DNA of 64,000 nt, from the NCBI GenBank assembly GCA_014607495.2, contig CP053159.1, positions 11,415,501 through 11,479,500 on the forward strand, read 5' to 3'. Of this stretch, positions 43,271 to 52,964 are shown in pieces; the stretch's first letter is position 1; each line of letters begins with the position of its first letter. The position numbers and the translations under genes are program-made. The notes under the pieces were generated by a model that ran no database searches, was not told the origin of the DNA, and saw only the letters and a list, made by a program, of their open reading frames with translations. The DNA comes from Carposina sasakii. Its lineage: Eukaryota > Arthropoda > Insecta > Lepidoptera > Carposinidae.

Positions 43271-43616
43271 TTACAAATATTTGTAATACTGTGACAATGG
43301 TATTGAGGTGAGTAAATAGAAAATTGACCTTTGCCACCCACTCTAAACCTGGAAAAATTATAAAAAAATACGGAAAAGGAACAGCTCTATGATTTTCACG
43401 TGTATTTTCCAAAAATATTTTCTTTTAGCAAATTAATCGTATTTATATTCTACAGGAAGTCCAAGAAAAGAGTGAATTAATTCGGATCTCGTTTTGTGAT
43501 CCGTTTGGTGATAAGATTTGCAAATTTATGTAATCGTTATACATTTCAACGTCAGTAAATAATAATTGATTTATAAATGAAATTGTATTAGGCGTTACAA
43601 TTCGGAAGTTCAAACA
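43271..43616. other. Unassigned spacer
   Basis: Nothing recognised. Confidence 0.5.
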
Positions 43617-43931
43617 TTCACTATGGGTGCGCCCAGTAGAGGGTAGTTAATTCTGTGTAGGTAATATGTTGGGTTTAAGAGTTTCACAATAATTAGTGGT
43701 TTACTAATTTCTATAATCCTGAGGATGCCACGGTTGTTGGCGAAACATATGTAGATTATTTATCTAGTTTTTGATTTCGGAATAGTGCAATATAGTCTTG
43801 CATGCTAGGTGCTCGGGTCTGGTTTCTGCGGTGGCGATTGTAGTAAGTGCAAGTGCCTGTTTTCGCAGTTATGATTTATCCGAGGGTCAGTGGAGGGTGT
43901 AGGGCCCGGTGGTGGGCGCACCCATAGTGAA
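43617..43931. mobile_element. MITE with 20-bp perfect TIRs (315 bp)
   Basis: ATTCACTATGGGTGCGCCCA at the left and TGGGCGCACCCATAGTGAAT at the right are perfect complements. No coding frame. Confidence 0.85.
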
Positions 43932-44489
43932 TAATAATTGACCTCTTAAGGGGAAAAATATTTTTGTGATAATCAACACAATATCATTAATATTTTATGC
44001 CTGTTTTTTCGCCTTGCGTAAAGTTGAAACTTACTTTTTATAGGTCATATATCGATTCGTATATATGTGTGTAAGACATAAAGATAAACACCTTGACATG
44101 TGTCGTGTGAAGCCTATTTGTGATAATATATATCTGCGGTGACGATATATATCTGCGATCCTAACGGATGTATTGATTATGCGGCAGTTTTCTCTACGGA
44201 GATAAATCGCTGATGTGTATGAACTTTTCAGCGGCGATATGGGCCACGGAAGGCGGGACGAACGTTCGTTCTCAAATACTCGTTAGTCTGATGTTTTTTA
44301 TCCGACTACGGCGAAGCAGAAGGGCGACTGTTATAATTTTGACCGGTATGTATGTACTTGGCTTAGCAAATATTGTAGATAAATAGAAGTGATAATTAAA
44401 TTGACTTGATGATACCAAAACGAAATCATATTAGCGAAACGGGGAAATATTAACCAATAGGATTGCAAAAAACTCTGCTCAGCTGCAGT
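43932..44489. other. Unassigned spacer
   Basis: Nothing supported; small TATATCTGCG duplications near 44127-44155. Confidence 0.45.
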
Positions 44490-44880
44490 GGAAAGGGATT
44501 TGCAAGCTAGTTTAAAATTCATACATTTTCGGAAGCGGCACGAGGTAGCGGTGCGGGGTAGCGGAGGGAGCCGGCGGGGCGAGCCGGTAGAGCGGGGCAC
44601 CGGCGAAACGAGCCGGCGGGGGATGGGATGATAGTATGAACTGAACTGACCGTCCGCCGCCCTCCGCTCAAATGACTTGTCGCGTAAACTCGGCCTAGCG
44701 CCGCAAGTCCGCTCCGCAATACTCTCTCGCTCTGCTCCGCTGCTTCGCTCCGCGTCAATGGACAGACACAGTCCGTAACTCCGCTCCGCAATACTCGCTC
44801 GCCACTCTCCGCAATACTCGCTCGCCACTCTCTGCAATCTCGCTCCGTTTCAATGGACAGGCAGCTTTAATCTGCAGCGA
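44490..44880. repeat. GC-rich block with tandem repeats
   Basis: Several imperfect tandem units: GCGGGGxGAGCCGG variants at 44560-44625, and CGCAATACTCGCTCGCCACT in consecutive copies at 44787-44845. GTCAATGGACAGACA / TTCAATGGACAGGCA also repeats at 44754 and 44852. The 168-residue minus-strand frame across it is repeat-driven. Confidence 0.65.
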
Positions 44881-44983
44881 GTTTTGCAATGCTTCTTAAT
44901 TCTCGGCCACATATGAAGGAGTGAGTAAATAAAATAATTCGGAATATTAACACATAGAAAAGTTTTTATGGTAATTACCTATA

Positions 44984-45135
44984 CAGGTTGCAACAAAATA
45001 GGTATGTCATGCGAAGCACATTTTTGAATTGTTTAGGAATGCTCTATACTAGTTAGAAAATGTGGATGGGTTTTTTACAGTGGGCTATTTTCATAGCATT
45101 TCGTTTAATAAACCCCTTTTGTAATACCTTACATA
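44984..45135. mobile_element. MITE-1 remnant
   Basis: TACAGGTTGCAACAAAATAG, GTATGTCATGCGAAGCAC at the left, CAGTGGGCTATTTTCATAGC, CCCCTTTTGTAATACC at the right; much of the centre is lost. Confidence 0.7.
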
Positions 45136-46757
45136 TAGCTCCTAAGCGCCTACCTAGGCTTAATATAAATATGTCGCAGATCAAAACGTCAAGTCCGGTT
45201 CGACTTGGGTGTATTCGGAGCAGAGGTTGGCAACATTTTGGGGATGGCAACACTACGAGGCTGGCAACATTATGGTTGTATAACGAACTGTCAGGATTCG
45301 GCGGGAAAAGCTGGAAGGGTGCAGGTGTAATTTTCTTGTGAAAATCAAAAATATTTGTAAATGGCTTGCATGTGTCCGTAAAGTGATGTTTTCTGGTAGA
45401 TAAGTTATATTTTGATTACTTGTGATGTGAATCTAGTGCTTGTGCATGGTTTTATACGTAGGTAAGCCGAGTAAAACTTTAGCCGGAATACGATCTCTTC
45501 ATGGGCCCATGTAAGTTGTTTCTGCAATTATTTTTCATTTTGACTAACTTTACACTTGTTCTTGAGGATTTTCCCGAAGTTTCCATTCATCATCATAATT
45601 ATCATCCATCATGAATTCAGAAATCATTTACTAAAGACAATGGCTGTATGGGCTTAGTTCCCCTTGCCTTTCCTTCGGGATAAACTAAAAAAAAAAATAA
45701 TAACGTACTGTCACTTTTGAATTGATCGTTGAACTGTACGGTACTGTTGTAAAACCTCTGCCCGACTTTACCGTTCCGAGTGTTTAACGTTGGTAGTTAA
45801 CAATGGACCACGAACGCCCAGACCTATCTCCTTCAAATATATGATTAAATACCAATGTTTTGCTTGAAGAACATCCTTCTGTATGTTGTTATTCCAAACT
45901 AACGACTCACCTCTCGCAGGTGACTTCTATTTTGAATAGAAATTTAGCTAATTCTAATTTAGTTTAGCCTAGTTTCGAGAATAACCATGTTTTATTGTAG
46001 GCACCTGTGAATACAAACTTATTTAAAGTCTGAAATAGCGTATTTCTTCTTAGAGTGTTTAATAAGGCAAGTCGAATATTTCGCGATTTTCATGAAAATG
46101 AAGAGTTTAAATTATTAGAATGCTATGATTTTTCAACACGTATTTTATAAAAAGTTCGGTAGGTCTGCATTTACCATTCTGTAGTAAATACCCTTTATTA
46201 CTAAACCGCCAGAAAAATATCAGACACGATTAATAAATTATTATGACCGAATGGCATTAGTTTCCCCCGTGGTCTAAATAATAAAACTATTTTGGCCGAA
46301 TGGCATTAGTTTCCCCCCGTGGTCTAATTTCCGCAATTAAGGATATAATTCTAGAATAAATTTACAATTGTATAGTATTCTTTGAATGGTATTTGTTATA
46401 CCATTAAAAGAATATGTTTGTGAGTGAATTTTACAAATAAAGTTAGCTATTTCAACACCTAAAGGTACTTTAGCAATAATATATAAAATTAGATTTGGTC
46501 AAAATTCAAAACTTTTCTCATAAACGACGAAAGTTCTAGATAGTTTAGAAAAAACTAAATGAATAAAACCCCAACTGTAGTGCGGCGGCCATTTTGTTGA
46601 TAGTGAAGTGATTAATGATTACTGTAACGGAAAAACTTTGGACATGGCATACTCATATCTGCAGAGATATTGACGTACGAGTACCAGATACCTACTATTA
46701 AAATAAAACCAAGATGCTTATTAACCTATTTCAGGGAACACACCCGTGTGTATTATA
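45136..46757. other. Unassigned spacer with one tandem duplication
   Basis: A unit of about 50 bp (GACCGAATGGCATTAG, TTTCCCCCGTGGTCTAA) is repeated at 46243-46278 and 46289-46326. No gene supported. Confidence 0.5.
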
Positions 46758-47144
46758 TACAGGTGATTTTTGGTCGTCAACGTTCCCGAAAACTACGGAA
46801 TCTTCTCATCATCACGATCAATTTTCTCCATGGAAGCATATCTGGGAAGTGTCTGGTTTCCAAAATATTAGGGTCCAAAGTTGAGTAAATAGACTGCGTT
46901 TTTCTGCATAAATGCACATAGACGCGCGTAGCAGGATTTTTTCACGAAAAATAATTAATATCTGTCTATAAAAAAACTAACATAAACACTAGACACTATA
47001 AATTTCGCACGATCAAGGAATTTAAAATTTTTTTTCAAAAAAAAATTTTTTTTTTCCCAGCATTTTTTTTGGCATAAACTTACTTTATTTCATGTATAGA
47101 ATACGTACCCTTCGTTAAAGGTGGCCACAAAAAAACATCCTGTA
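46758..47144. mobile_element. MITE-2, full-length copy
   Basis: Ends TACAGGTGATTTTTGGTCG and CCACAAAAAAACATCCTGTA. Opposite orientation to the next copy and separated from it by only TATA. Confidence 0.88.
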
Positions 47145-47496
47145 TATATACAGGATGTTTTTTCGTTGCCACCCTTAACGAAGGGTACGTACTCTATACA
47201 TCAAATGAAGGGTACAGGCAAAGAACAAGGAATGTCACAATTTTTATTTTTTTTGTTTTATGCTGTCAGTGCCATCTATGGTTGTAGTAGATTGTTTCAC
47301 AGTTACTAGGTTTCCCATAATCTCAACAGATGTTGCTAAAAAATAGCGTTTGTATTTGATTCTAATGAAAAGAACAGGGAATGTCCATGACATACCGTCA
47401 AAGAAGGACAGTCCAAAATTTGACAGTTAACAATTTCTAGGTTAGAATTCATAGCGGTTTCTTTTCATTTGATTTATTTTGTATGAATATTTAATA

Positions 47497-47604
47497 ATGT
47501 TTTCTGACTCCGAAAACGAAGTAAACTCTATTAGTTTTATGAACCAATCTACAAAAAAAAGAAAGATAACCGGAACCGGAACGGTTGACGAGCGGGAGCT
47601 TTAA
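47497..47604 (+). CDS. Short open frame inside the TIR element, possible transposase N-terminus
   Basis: 35 residues starting MFSDSENEVNSIS, with an acidic start and a basic KKRK stretch that looks like a nuclear localisation signal, then a stop. It lies about 290 bp inside the left TIR, where a transposase gene would start. I infer that it is what remains of a transposase gene after internal deletion. No family can be named and it may be chance. Confidence 0.35.
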   Translation: MFSDSENEVNSISFMNQSTKKRKITGTGTVDEREL

Positions 47605-48172
47605 TTTTTTGCAAAGTTTTAAAATTCAATGTTTTACTATTTATTCATATAAATGCATCAGTTCAAGTACGTCAACAAATAAAAAATGTGTCGCTAGTTG
47701 ACTTTGTTCCCATCAGGGCACGTGTCAACAGTCAAATAAATGGATACTTTTATCCCCACCACACCGCAGTCTCACAGACACCGTCATTGCTACACGTGCG
47801 AGTCCCCAACTATTCGCCCTCTTTGAGTCATGCCCAGACCCGACGCCTGAAAAACGATCAAACATTAGTCAAACGTGGCATTTTATCCGCCAGGGCAGTA
47901 TCTGTTCTATAATACTGTACTGACCAATGCTTCAAGCTTTTTGCCTATAAGTGAACTGATTAAGTATAATGGTGAGATTCCCCAACTGAACATGCGATAA
48001 TGCATTTAATGCCATTTTGTGCAAGAGAAACACAAGTTTTTTATGAAGCATTAAGAATATGATTCCAAAACCAAAGAATGTAATGATTAATTCAGTTTTT
48101 TTAGTATAAGAGTAATTTCCTAAAGGACATTCCTTGTTTTAAACTTGTTAGAAAATGCTTATAATTTTTATT

Positions 48173-48310
48173 TAATTTATTCTTATTCTTATTCTTATTC
48201 TTTATTGTACACATACAATTACATACAGACAGAAATTATGAAAGAAAATGTACAAAGGCGTGCTTATCTCTGAAAGAGATTTCTTCAGCAAACCATCTGG
48301 GAAAGTGATA
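48173..48310 (-). repeat. Retroposon 3' end
   Basis: On the minus strand: TCTCTTTCAGAGATAAGC, GCCTTTGTACATTTTC, GTGTACAATAAAGAATAAG followed by repeated AATAAG. Matches the short tail at 23640-23690. Confidence 0.55.
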
Positions 48311-48393
48311 ATTAAATATAAAGGTAGATATGCGTGTACACAGAATATATGTATACAAAATTTGAATTAAACAAATAGATCAAATAATCATTA

Positions 48394-48709
48394 TCTTAAT
48401 ATACAATATTATAAATTCCTGTCACGATGTTTGTCCGCGATAAAACTATTAACCGATTAAAATAATTGGCACACCGTTGGCACACCGTGAGCAGTCTGGT
48501 CCAACTTGAGAGATAGGATAGCTTAGTATTATAGTCGCAATTTTATTTTATTGCAAATTATTTGTCTATTGTTTATCTGTTAACTCCAAAAGATTAACAG
48601 ATGTCGATACTTTTCGACTGGATTGAGTAAGTAATCAATAGGTGCTAAAACCGACAAACATGTTGAGTATACAATTCAATACGCGGACGAAGTCGCGGGC
48701 GTCCACTAA
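48394..48709 (+). mobile_element. Nonautonomous Helitron, second type (about 316 bp)
   Basis: Starts TCTTAATATACAATATTATA after an A, ends with the hairpin segment CGCGGACGAAGTCGCGGGCG and TCCACTAA. It is about the same over its length as the inverted copy at 62796-63115 (GTCACGATGTTTGTCCGCG, AGCAGTCTGGTCCAACTTGA, TCGACTGGATTGAGTAAG). Confidence 0.85.
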
Positions 48710-49200
48710 ATAAAAATGTAACAATAATTATTAGAATTATAATGTTAAAAAAATATAACTAATTATTAGATCTAAGTAAGAGACTTTACAAATTGATCTC
48801 AATAATAAAACAATGACTTCTAAACTTTAAATTGCGTTTTTCTCTTAATTAGTAAAATTGGACATTCCCTCTTCTCTGCCTGTACCCTTCAAATAAAGTA
48901 TGTTTATGCCAAAAAAATGCTGGAAAACGATGTAAATATTTTTGATTTTTTTTTTAATTACTCTATCGGGCGAAATTTATAGTGTCCAGTGTTTATGCTA
49001 GTTATTTCATAGACAGATATTAATTATTTCTCGTGAAAAAATCTTGCTACACGCTTCAATGCAGAAAAACGCAGTCTTGTTTACTCAACTTTGGACCCAA
49101 ATATTTTGGAAACTAGACACTTCCCAGGTATGCTTTCATGGAGAAAAATGATCGTGATTATGAGGAGATTGGAACATTGACGACATAAAATCATCCTGTA

Positions 49201-50570
49201 TTTATGCTATAATCCTTACCAGCGTTGCACAATATGTAGGTACGGTATTTTATTGATACAAAGCCGTTAGCGAATGCTTAGTTGCCATGGCGTGGAAATT
49301 CGGAAAACGTATTTTACACGAAAAAATGGTATAAAAATCATGAAGCAGAAACCTTTTGTGCCCAGATCTGTTGAGTGAGATAGTGTATGGAAAAGTTTTG
49401 AATTTAAGCTCTACGCTCGAATAAGGTGACGGATTTTTACTAACACGACCGTACAAAGTCAGACAAAGGTTAGTCAAACATGATTTTCTAGTGTTTGCAC
49501 CCAGAATTAACCTTTAAATTGTATTAATTTTAGTGATGTGAAATCGAAGTCACATATATCATCCTCAGATGGTTCGACATTAGCACGTATACAAGCTTAC
49601 TGCGGATTAGTCGATGTTTGAACCTTGCCCAATATTGTCGGATTCCGCTCGGCATCGTGTTATTCCAATTTATGCCTTCATACGTCAGATTAAGTCGCAA
49701 ACTACTACTAATTCTGCATAAGCCGGCTAACTACTAGAGAAGTAGGTGCACTTGCAGTTAAGTAAAGAAAGGGAGTTGGATGCGGCAACTCCAGCGGAAC
49801 CAAACTCGCTACTTCAATAGAAACGACACAGTACTAAGTTTACCTGCTTTTGAAATTAATCCATTAGATGAGACTGAATTAAGGTCATGGCATGCTATAC
49901 CGACACGGCTACGGCACGGCTCCAACTCTACACTTAAATCGTATATCATATAACACGTCATGTTACAGTATCACGCTTACAGCATCGTACCGCGTCGTAT
50001 ACACAATGTCGCAGCATGTAGTGGTTATGGTGTAATTATTAAAAACTGCAAGATAAACATTTATTTATTTATTCAGTCACTCAATAAATAAATTAATGTT
50101 CCAGTATACACGGTTTAGCACATAAAATAAAAAATATAGTGTGCAATGGTATTTCATTAAGGTGCCAAATAAAATAAACATTAAATCCAAATGACCATAA
50201 ACACGAACCTAACTCGACTCGTGAGAATTGTAATAGGCGGTTAATAACTTAACTCCCCACCTTTAGACGTAACACCATCTACCTCGGAGGCTTTCCACAT
50301 GGCGGCCACATTAATAAAATAGAATACGCAGTTTTCTATGAAGTCAATTGTAGTTTAATAGGACTAAAGAATATAACGCTGCGCCCGTAGCACGGCAAAA
50401 ACGCGACGTGGGTTTGCTTATCTGTTTCCAGTCACCAAATGCGAGCATGGCAACAAGCGCGACTCGGAACCCGCGCGCGATCCTTCTTTTGAACAACTTG
50501 CGGAAATGGTGTTTACCATTGCGAAAGTAAAATAAACTTTACTATATAGGTACTTCCAACTTTGAATCGG
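49201..50570. other. Unassigned spacer
   Basis: No supported gene or repeat; slightly GC-richer near 50390-50480. Confidence 0.5.
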
Positions 50571-50605
50571 TAATGAGGGATTTTCTGACAAGTTAAAATA
50601 ACTGA
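50571..50605. repeat. End fragment of the 37233-type MITE
   Basis: TAATGAGGGATTTTCTGACA and AGTTAAAATAAC match the left end of 37233-37430. Confidence 0.5.
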
Positions 50606-51169
50606 GTTAAGGTCGCTTGGCGTTTCGGTGAACTCGGTGACAGCCGCGGCCTAGCCGCTCCTGCTTGGCCGCCAGTGCGCGCTTGGGGTAAGACAAGGGT
50701 AAGACTAAATAATGAATTACCATATCCGTGTACAGGGAAACGTTATGTGTTGCATGTCGCTGAACAATACACGTAACAAACACGATCATAACCACGATGC
50801 AGCCTCGCGCCGCCGCTCGCTGCGAGCTTAAGATAATTTTATTTAAGGGTTAGTATTGATTTGCGAATTAGTACCTAATAGAGGTAAAATATAGGTAGAC
50901 ATAGTTACCGCATCGCAGATACTATTATTATAATACGGAGGAAGTATAGAGGCTTATCACATTATTTATATCCACTTTAAAATTAACGAGCGACTGCTGT
51001 TACTCTCCGTTGAAAAAAAAAAAATAAGACTATGCGATAACATTATAATGTTAATTATGAAGGTTTTATATTATAACCTACTTATTTTAATAAGTAAAGG
51101 AAGTTTGTATGAAATGGTTTGAATATTTATTCAAAAGATTTATAATTTAAGCTTATAGTATAACAAGAT
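50606..51169. other. Unassigned spacer
   Basis: Nothing recognised. Confidence 0.5.
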
Positions 51170-51335
51170 CTGATCTCTCTCCGGTCGTGTCGGCTTTCCG
51201 TCCCATCGGACTATGAGAGTAACGAAATAGAGAGTGCATCTGTGTATGCGCACACACTTGTGCACTATAATATTTCCTGCGTACCTGGCCCATCTCCGTA
51301 GAGATTGGTCGCCTTAGCCGAAATACGGTCGGAGA
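51170..51335 (+). mobile_element. SINE-A, 3' part
   Basis: CGTGTCGGCTTTCCGTCCCA, GCGCACACACTTGTGCACTA, CTCCGTAGAGATTGGTCGCC match the body of 27660-28003 (element sense is plus here). The head is missing. Confidence 0.8.
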
Positions 51336-51488
51336 TCATCATATCATAACAAGATCTAACCTTAATAAAGGAAAATTGAGAACAAGTAATTAAAAAGTAC
51401 CTAATGATTTTAGAATTCTTTAAAAGTAATTGTAATCGTTAGGTAGTACCTGTTAAAAATCACCAACTATTGAATTTACTACAAGTAT

Positions 51489-51602
51489 TTGACCCGGTAG
51501 CTCAGTGGTTAGAGCAACTAGCAAGGTATGCAGTGGTCGTGGGTTCGATTCCCACTCGGGTGAAGAATTTTTTCCATTTCTTTATTAATAATTTTATAAT
51601 AT
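51489..51602 (+). repeat. Family D: tRNA-like part and tail
   Basis: GACCCGGTAGCTCAGTGGTT with GGGTTCGATTCCCACTCGGG, then TTTCTTTATTAATAATTTTA. A complete cloverleaf-like segment of about 73 bases, but with the family tail. Followed after 10 bp by another family D copy. Confidence 0.78.
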
Positions 51603-51611
51603 ATAATATCT

Positions 51612-51846
51612 TGACTAAGATAAATTTATAAAAACACTTCTCCATTAATATAATCCGTTAGGATGTGGTTGATCGTTTCATCGTTAAACATTGTGCTGAG
51701 GGATTCAGCTTTGTTTGCCGAGATTTGGCTAGTGTATAGCTATCGGGATAAAAAATAACGTTGCCAATATGTAATTTATAAAAGAGATGGTAAAATTCGT
51801 CATCCGAGCAATTGACCCAGTAGCTCAGTGGTTAGAGTAACTAGAC
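51612..51846 (+). repeat. Family D: body and start of tRNA-like part
   Basis: Body from TTTATAAAAACACTTCTCC through GCCGAGATTTGGCTAGTG to AGAGATGGTAAAATTCGTC, then GACCCAGTAGCTCAGTGGTT. It breaks within the tRNA-like part. Confidence 0.75.
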
Positions 51847-52099
51847 TAACTAAAATTCGTTAAAATTTGGGGGATAATAATAGGCGTGTCTATATGATGA
51901 CTGTTTCTTACAACTCTCGAACATATTACAAGCTAGTTTTCCCCGAAATATTGTGTAGATAAATCACGGTAAAATTGGGTTAAGTGAGTATGTTAGTGAA
52001 CCAAAACCAAACTAATTTGTATGCTCATAATAATGTGTTTATTATCTGATATCGTACTCGTTGGTAACTCAGGGCCGCGTGTTACACCGTAACTATAGT

Positions 52100-52225
52100 T
52101 TTTTTGTCGTCAACGTTTCCGAATAAGTAATACGCATTCTCCTCGTCATCACAAATTTTTTTTTTCATGTAAGCATACCTTGGAAGTTTTCAAGATACAT
52201 ATTTAGGTCCGATCTTAGTTATAGA
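52100..52225. mobile_element. MITE-2 remnant
   Basis: TTTTTTTGTCGTCAACGTTT, CATTCTCCTCGTCATCAC, AAGCATACCTTGGAAG match one end of MITE-2. Confidence 0.62.
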
Positions 52226-52524
52226 TTGAATTTTTTGCAAAGCATGCTTAAAAATACATTTTCCAGCAAAAAGCATACTTATTTAAAGGTACGGTCAGAC
52301 GTGCTCAAAACAAAGCATGCTTATTAGCATGCTCTACAACTGTTCACATTTTCCAGCAAATAGCATGCTACCTTTAAGAATATCTATCCATAAATAAGCA
52401 TGCTCAAAGTCTATTCAGACGTGCTCAAGTACGCCCCTTCCACCCGCGCCTCAGGTGATCAATCAAATGTTGATTGATTTTTGAGCATGTTTGAAATAAG
52501 CAAGTCCATTAACTCACACGTGCT

Positions 52525-52534
52525 ACTAATAAGC
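52525..52534. repeat. Target-site duplication of the LINE, left
   Basis: ACTAATAAGC, identical to 55161-55170. Confidence 0.85.
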
Positions 52535-52964
52535 TCTCTGGGGGTCTTCCTAAGCGCGCGCTAGCGCGCTTCGGGTTTCGGGCCTTAGGGATGCCCCTGT
52601 GCCCGGGCAAAGTCTCGGCGCGCGACAGCGCGCCGGTCACTATTTATGCGGCCGGAGGCCGCGCTGCCTCGGCTTAGTCACCGAGGCAGCGAAGGACATA
52701 ACTAAAATATATATTACATATGAGTGCATGGGGGAATGCCCATGCACTCCGAAAAATAGGTACGACACAACTTGTCGGTAGGACGGCAGGCAGACAGGCC
52801 GGGTAGATCCGCCGATCGGTCGGTGACGAGGAGATTTTGCTCCGCCCTCGGCCGATCGACACCCCCGCCCGCTACCGCCGCCCTACCGAGACTAGACTAA
52901 CACAAATAAAGCTATTATTTACATATATAAACTAGGGACGGACATAGTAAAAGGGACATCATAA
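52535..52964 (-). other. Structured 3' UTR of the Jockey-type LINE
   Basis: It contains at least five compact inverted repeats: 52556-52569 (GCGCGCTAGCGCGC type palindrome), 52617-52634 (6-bp stem), 52648-52662 (6-bp stem, 3-base loop), 52663-52690 (perfect 10-bp stem GCTGCCTCGG/CCGAGGCAGC), 52722-52749 (perfect 11-bp stem GAGTGCATGGG/CCCATGCACTC), plus a longer-range pairing at 52811-52860. The element ends CCCCCAGAGA without A-tail on its own strand. Confidence 0.8.

Larger units (their letters stand above)
47207..48890. mobile_element. Nonautonomous TIR element nested in MITE-2 (1,684 bp)
   Basis: The ends are inverted repeats of about 38 bp: left GAAGGGTACAGGCAAAGAAC, AAGGAATGTC; right GACATTCCCTCTTCTCTGCC, TGTACCCTTC. 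AAAT flanks both sides and occurs once in the empty target, suggesting a 4-bp duplication. A subterminal motif AACARGGAATGTC occurs at the two ends and again inside (47372 forward, 48123 reversed). The only frame of note is a 35-residue remnant at 47497. It carries a retroposon tail (48173-48310) and a Helitron (48394-48709). Confidence 0.85.
47149..49200. mobile_element. MITE-2, split by a 1.68-kb insertion
   Basis: The left part (47149-47206) runs from TACAGGATGTTTTTTCG to CTATACATCAAAT; the right part (48891-49200) resumes AAATAAAGTATGTTTATGCC and ends ATCATCCTGTA. Uninterrupted copies have CATCAAATAAAGTAAG at this place. Confidence 0.9.

Noticed and set aside
44331..44837. 168-residue minus-strand open frame
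   Set aside because: It spans GC-rich tandem repeats; the amino-acid repeats mirror the DNA units and there is no domain.
44786..44850. CRISPR-like regular repeats
   Set aside because: Units are directly adjacent without unique spacers; a eukaryotic tandem repeat.
51489..51562. A possible tRNA gene
   Set aside because: A and B boxes and a cloverleaf-like fold are present, but at least five dispersed copies share the same AT-rich 3' tail, so it belongs to repeat family D.
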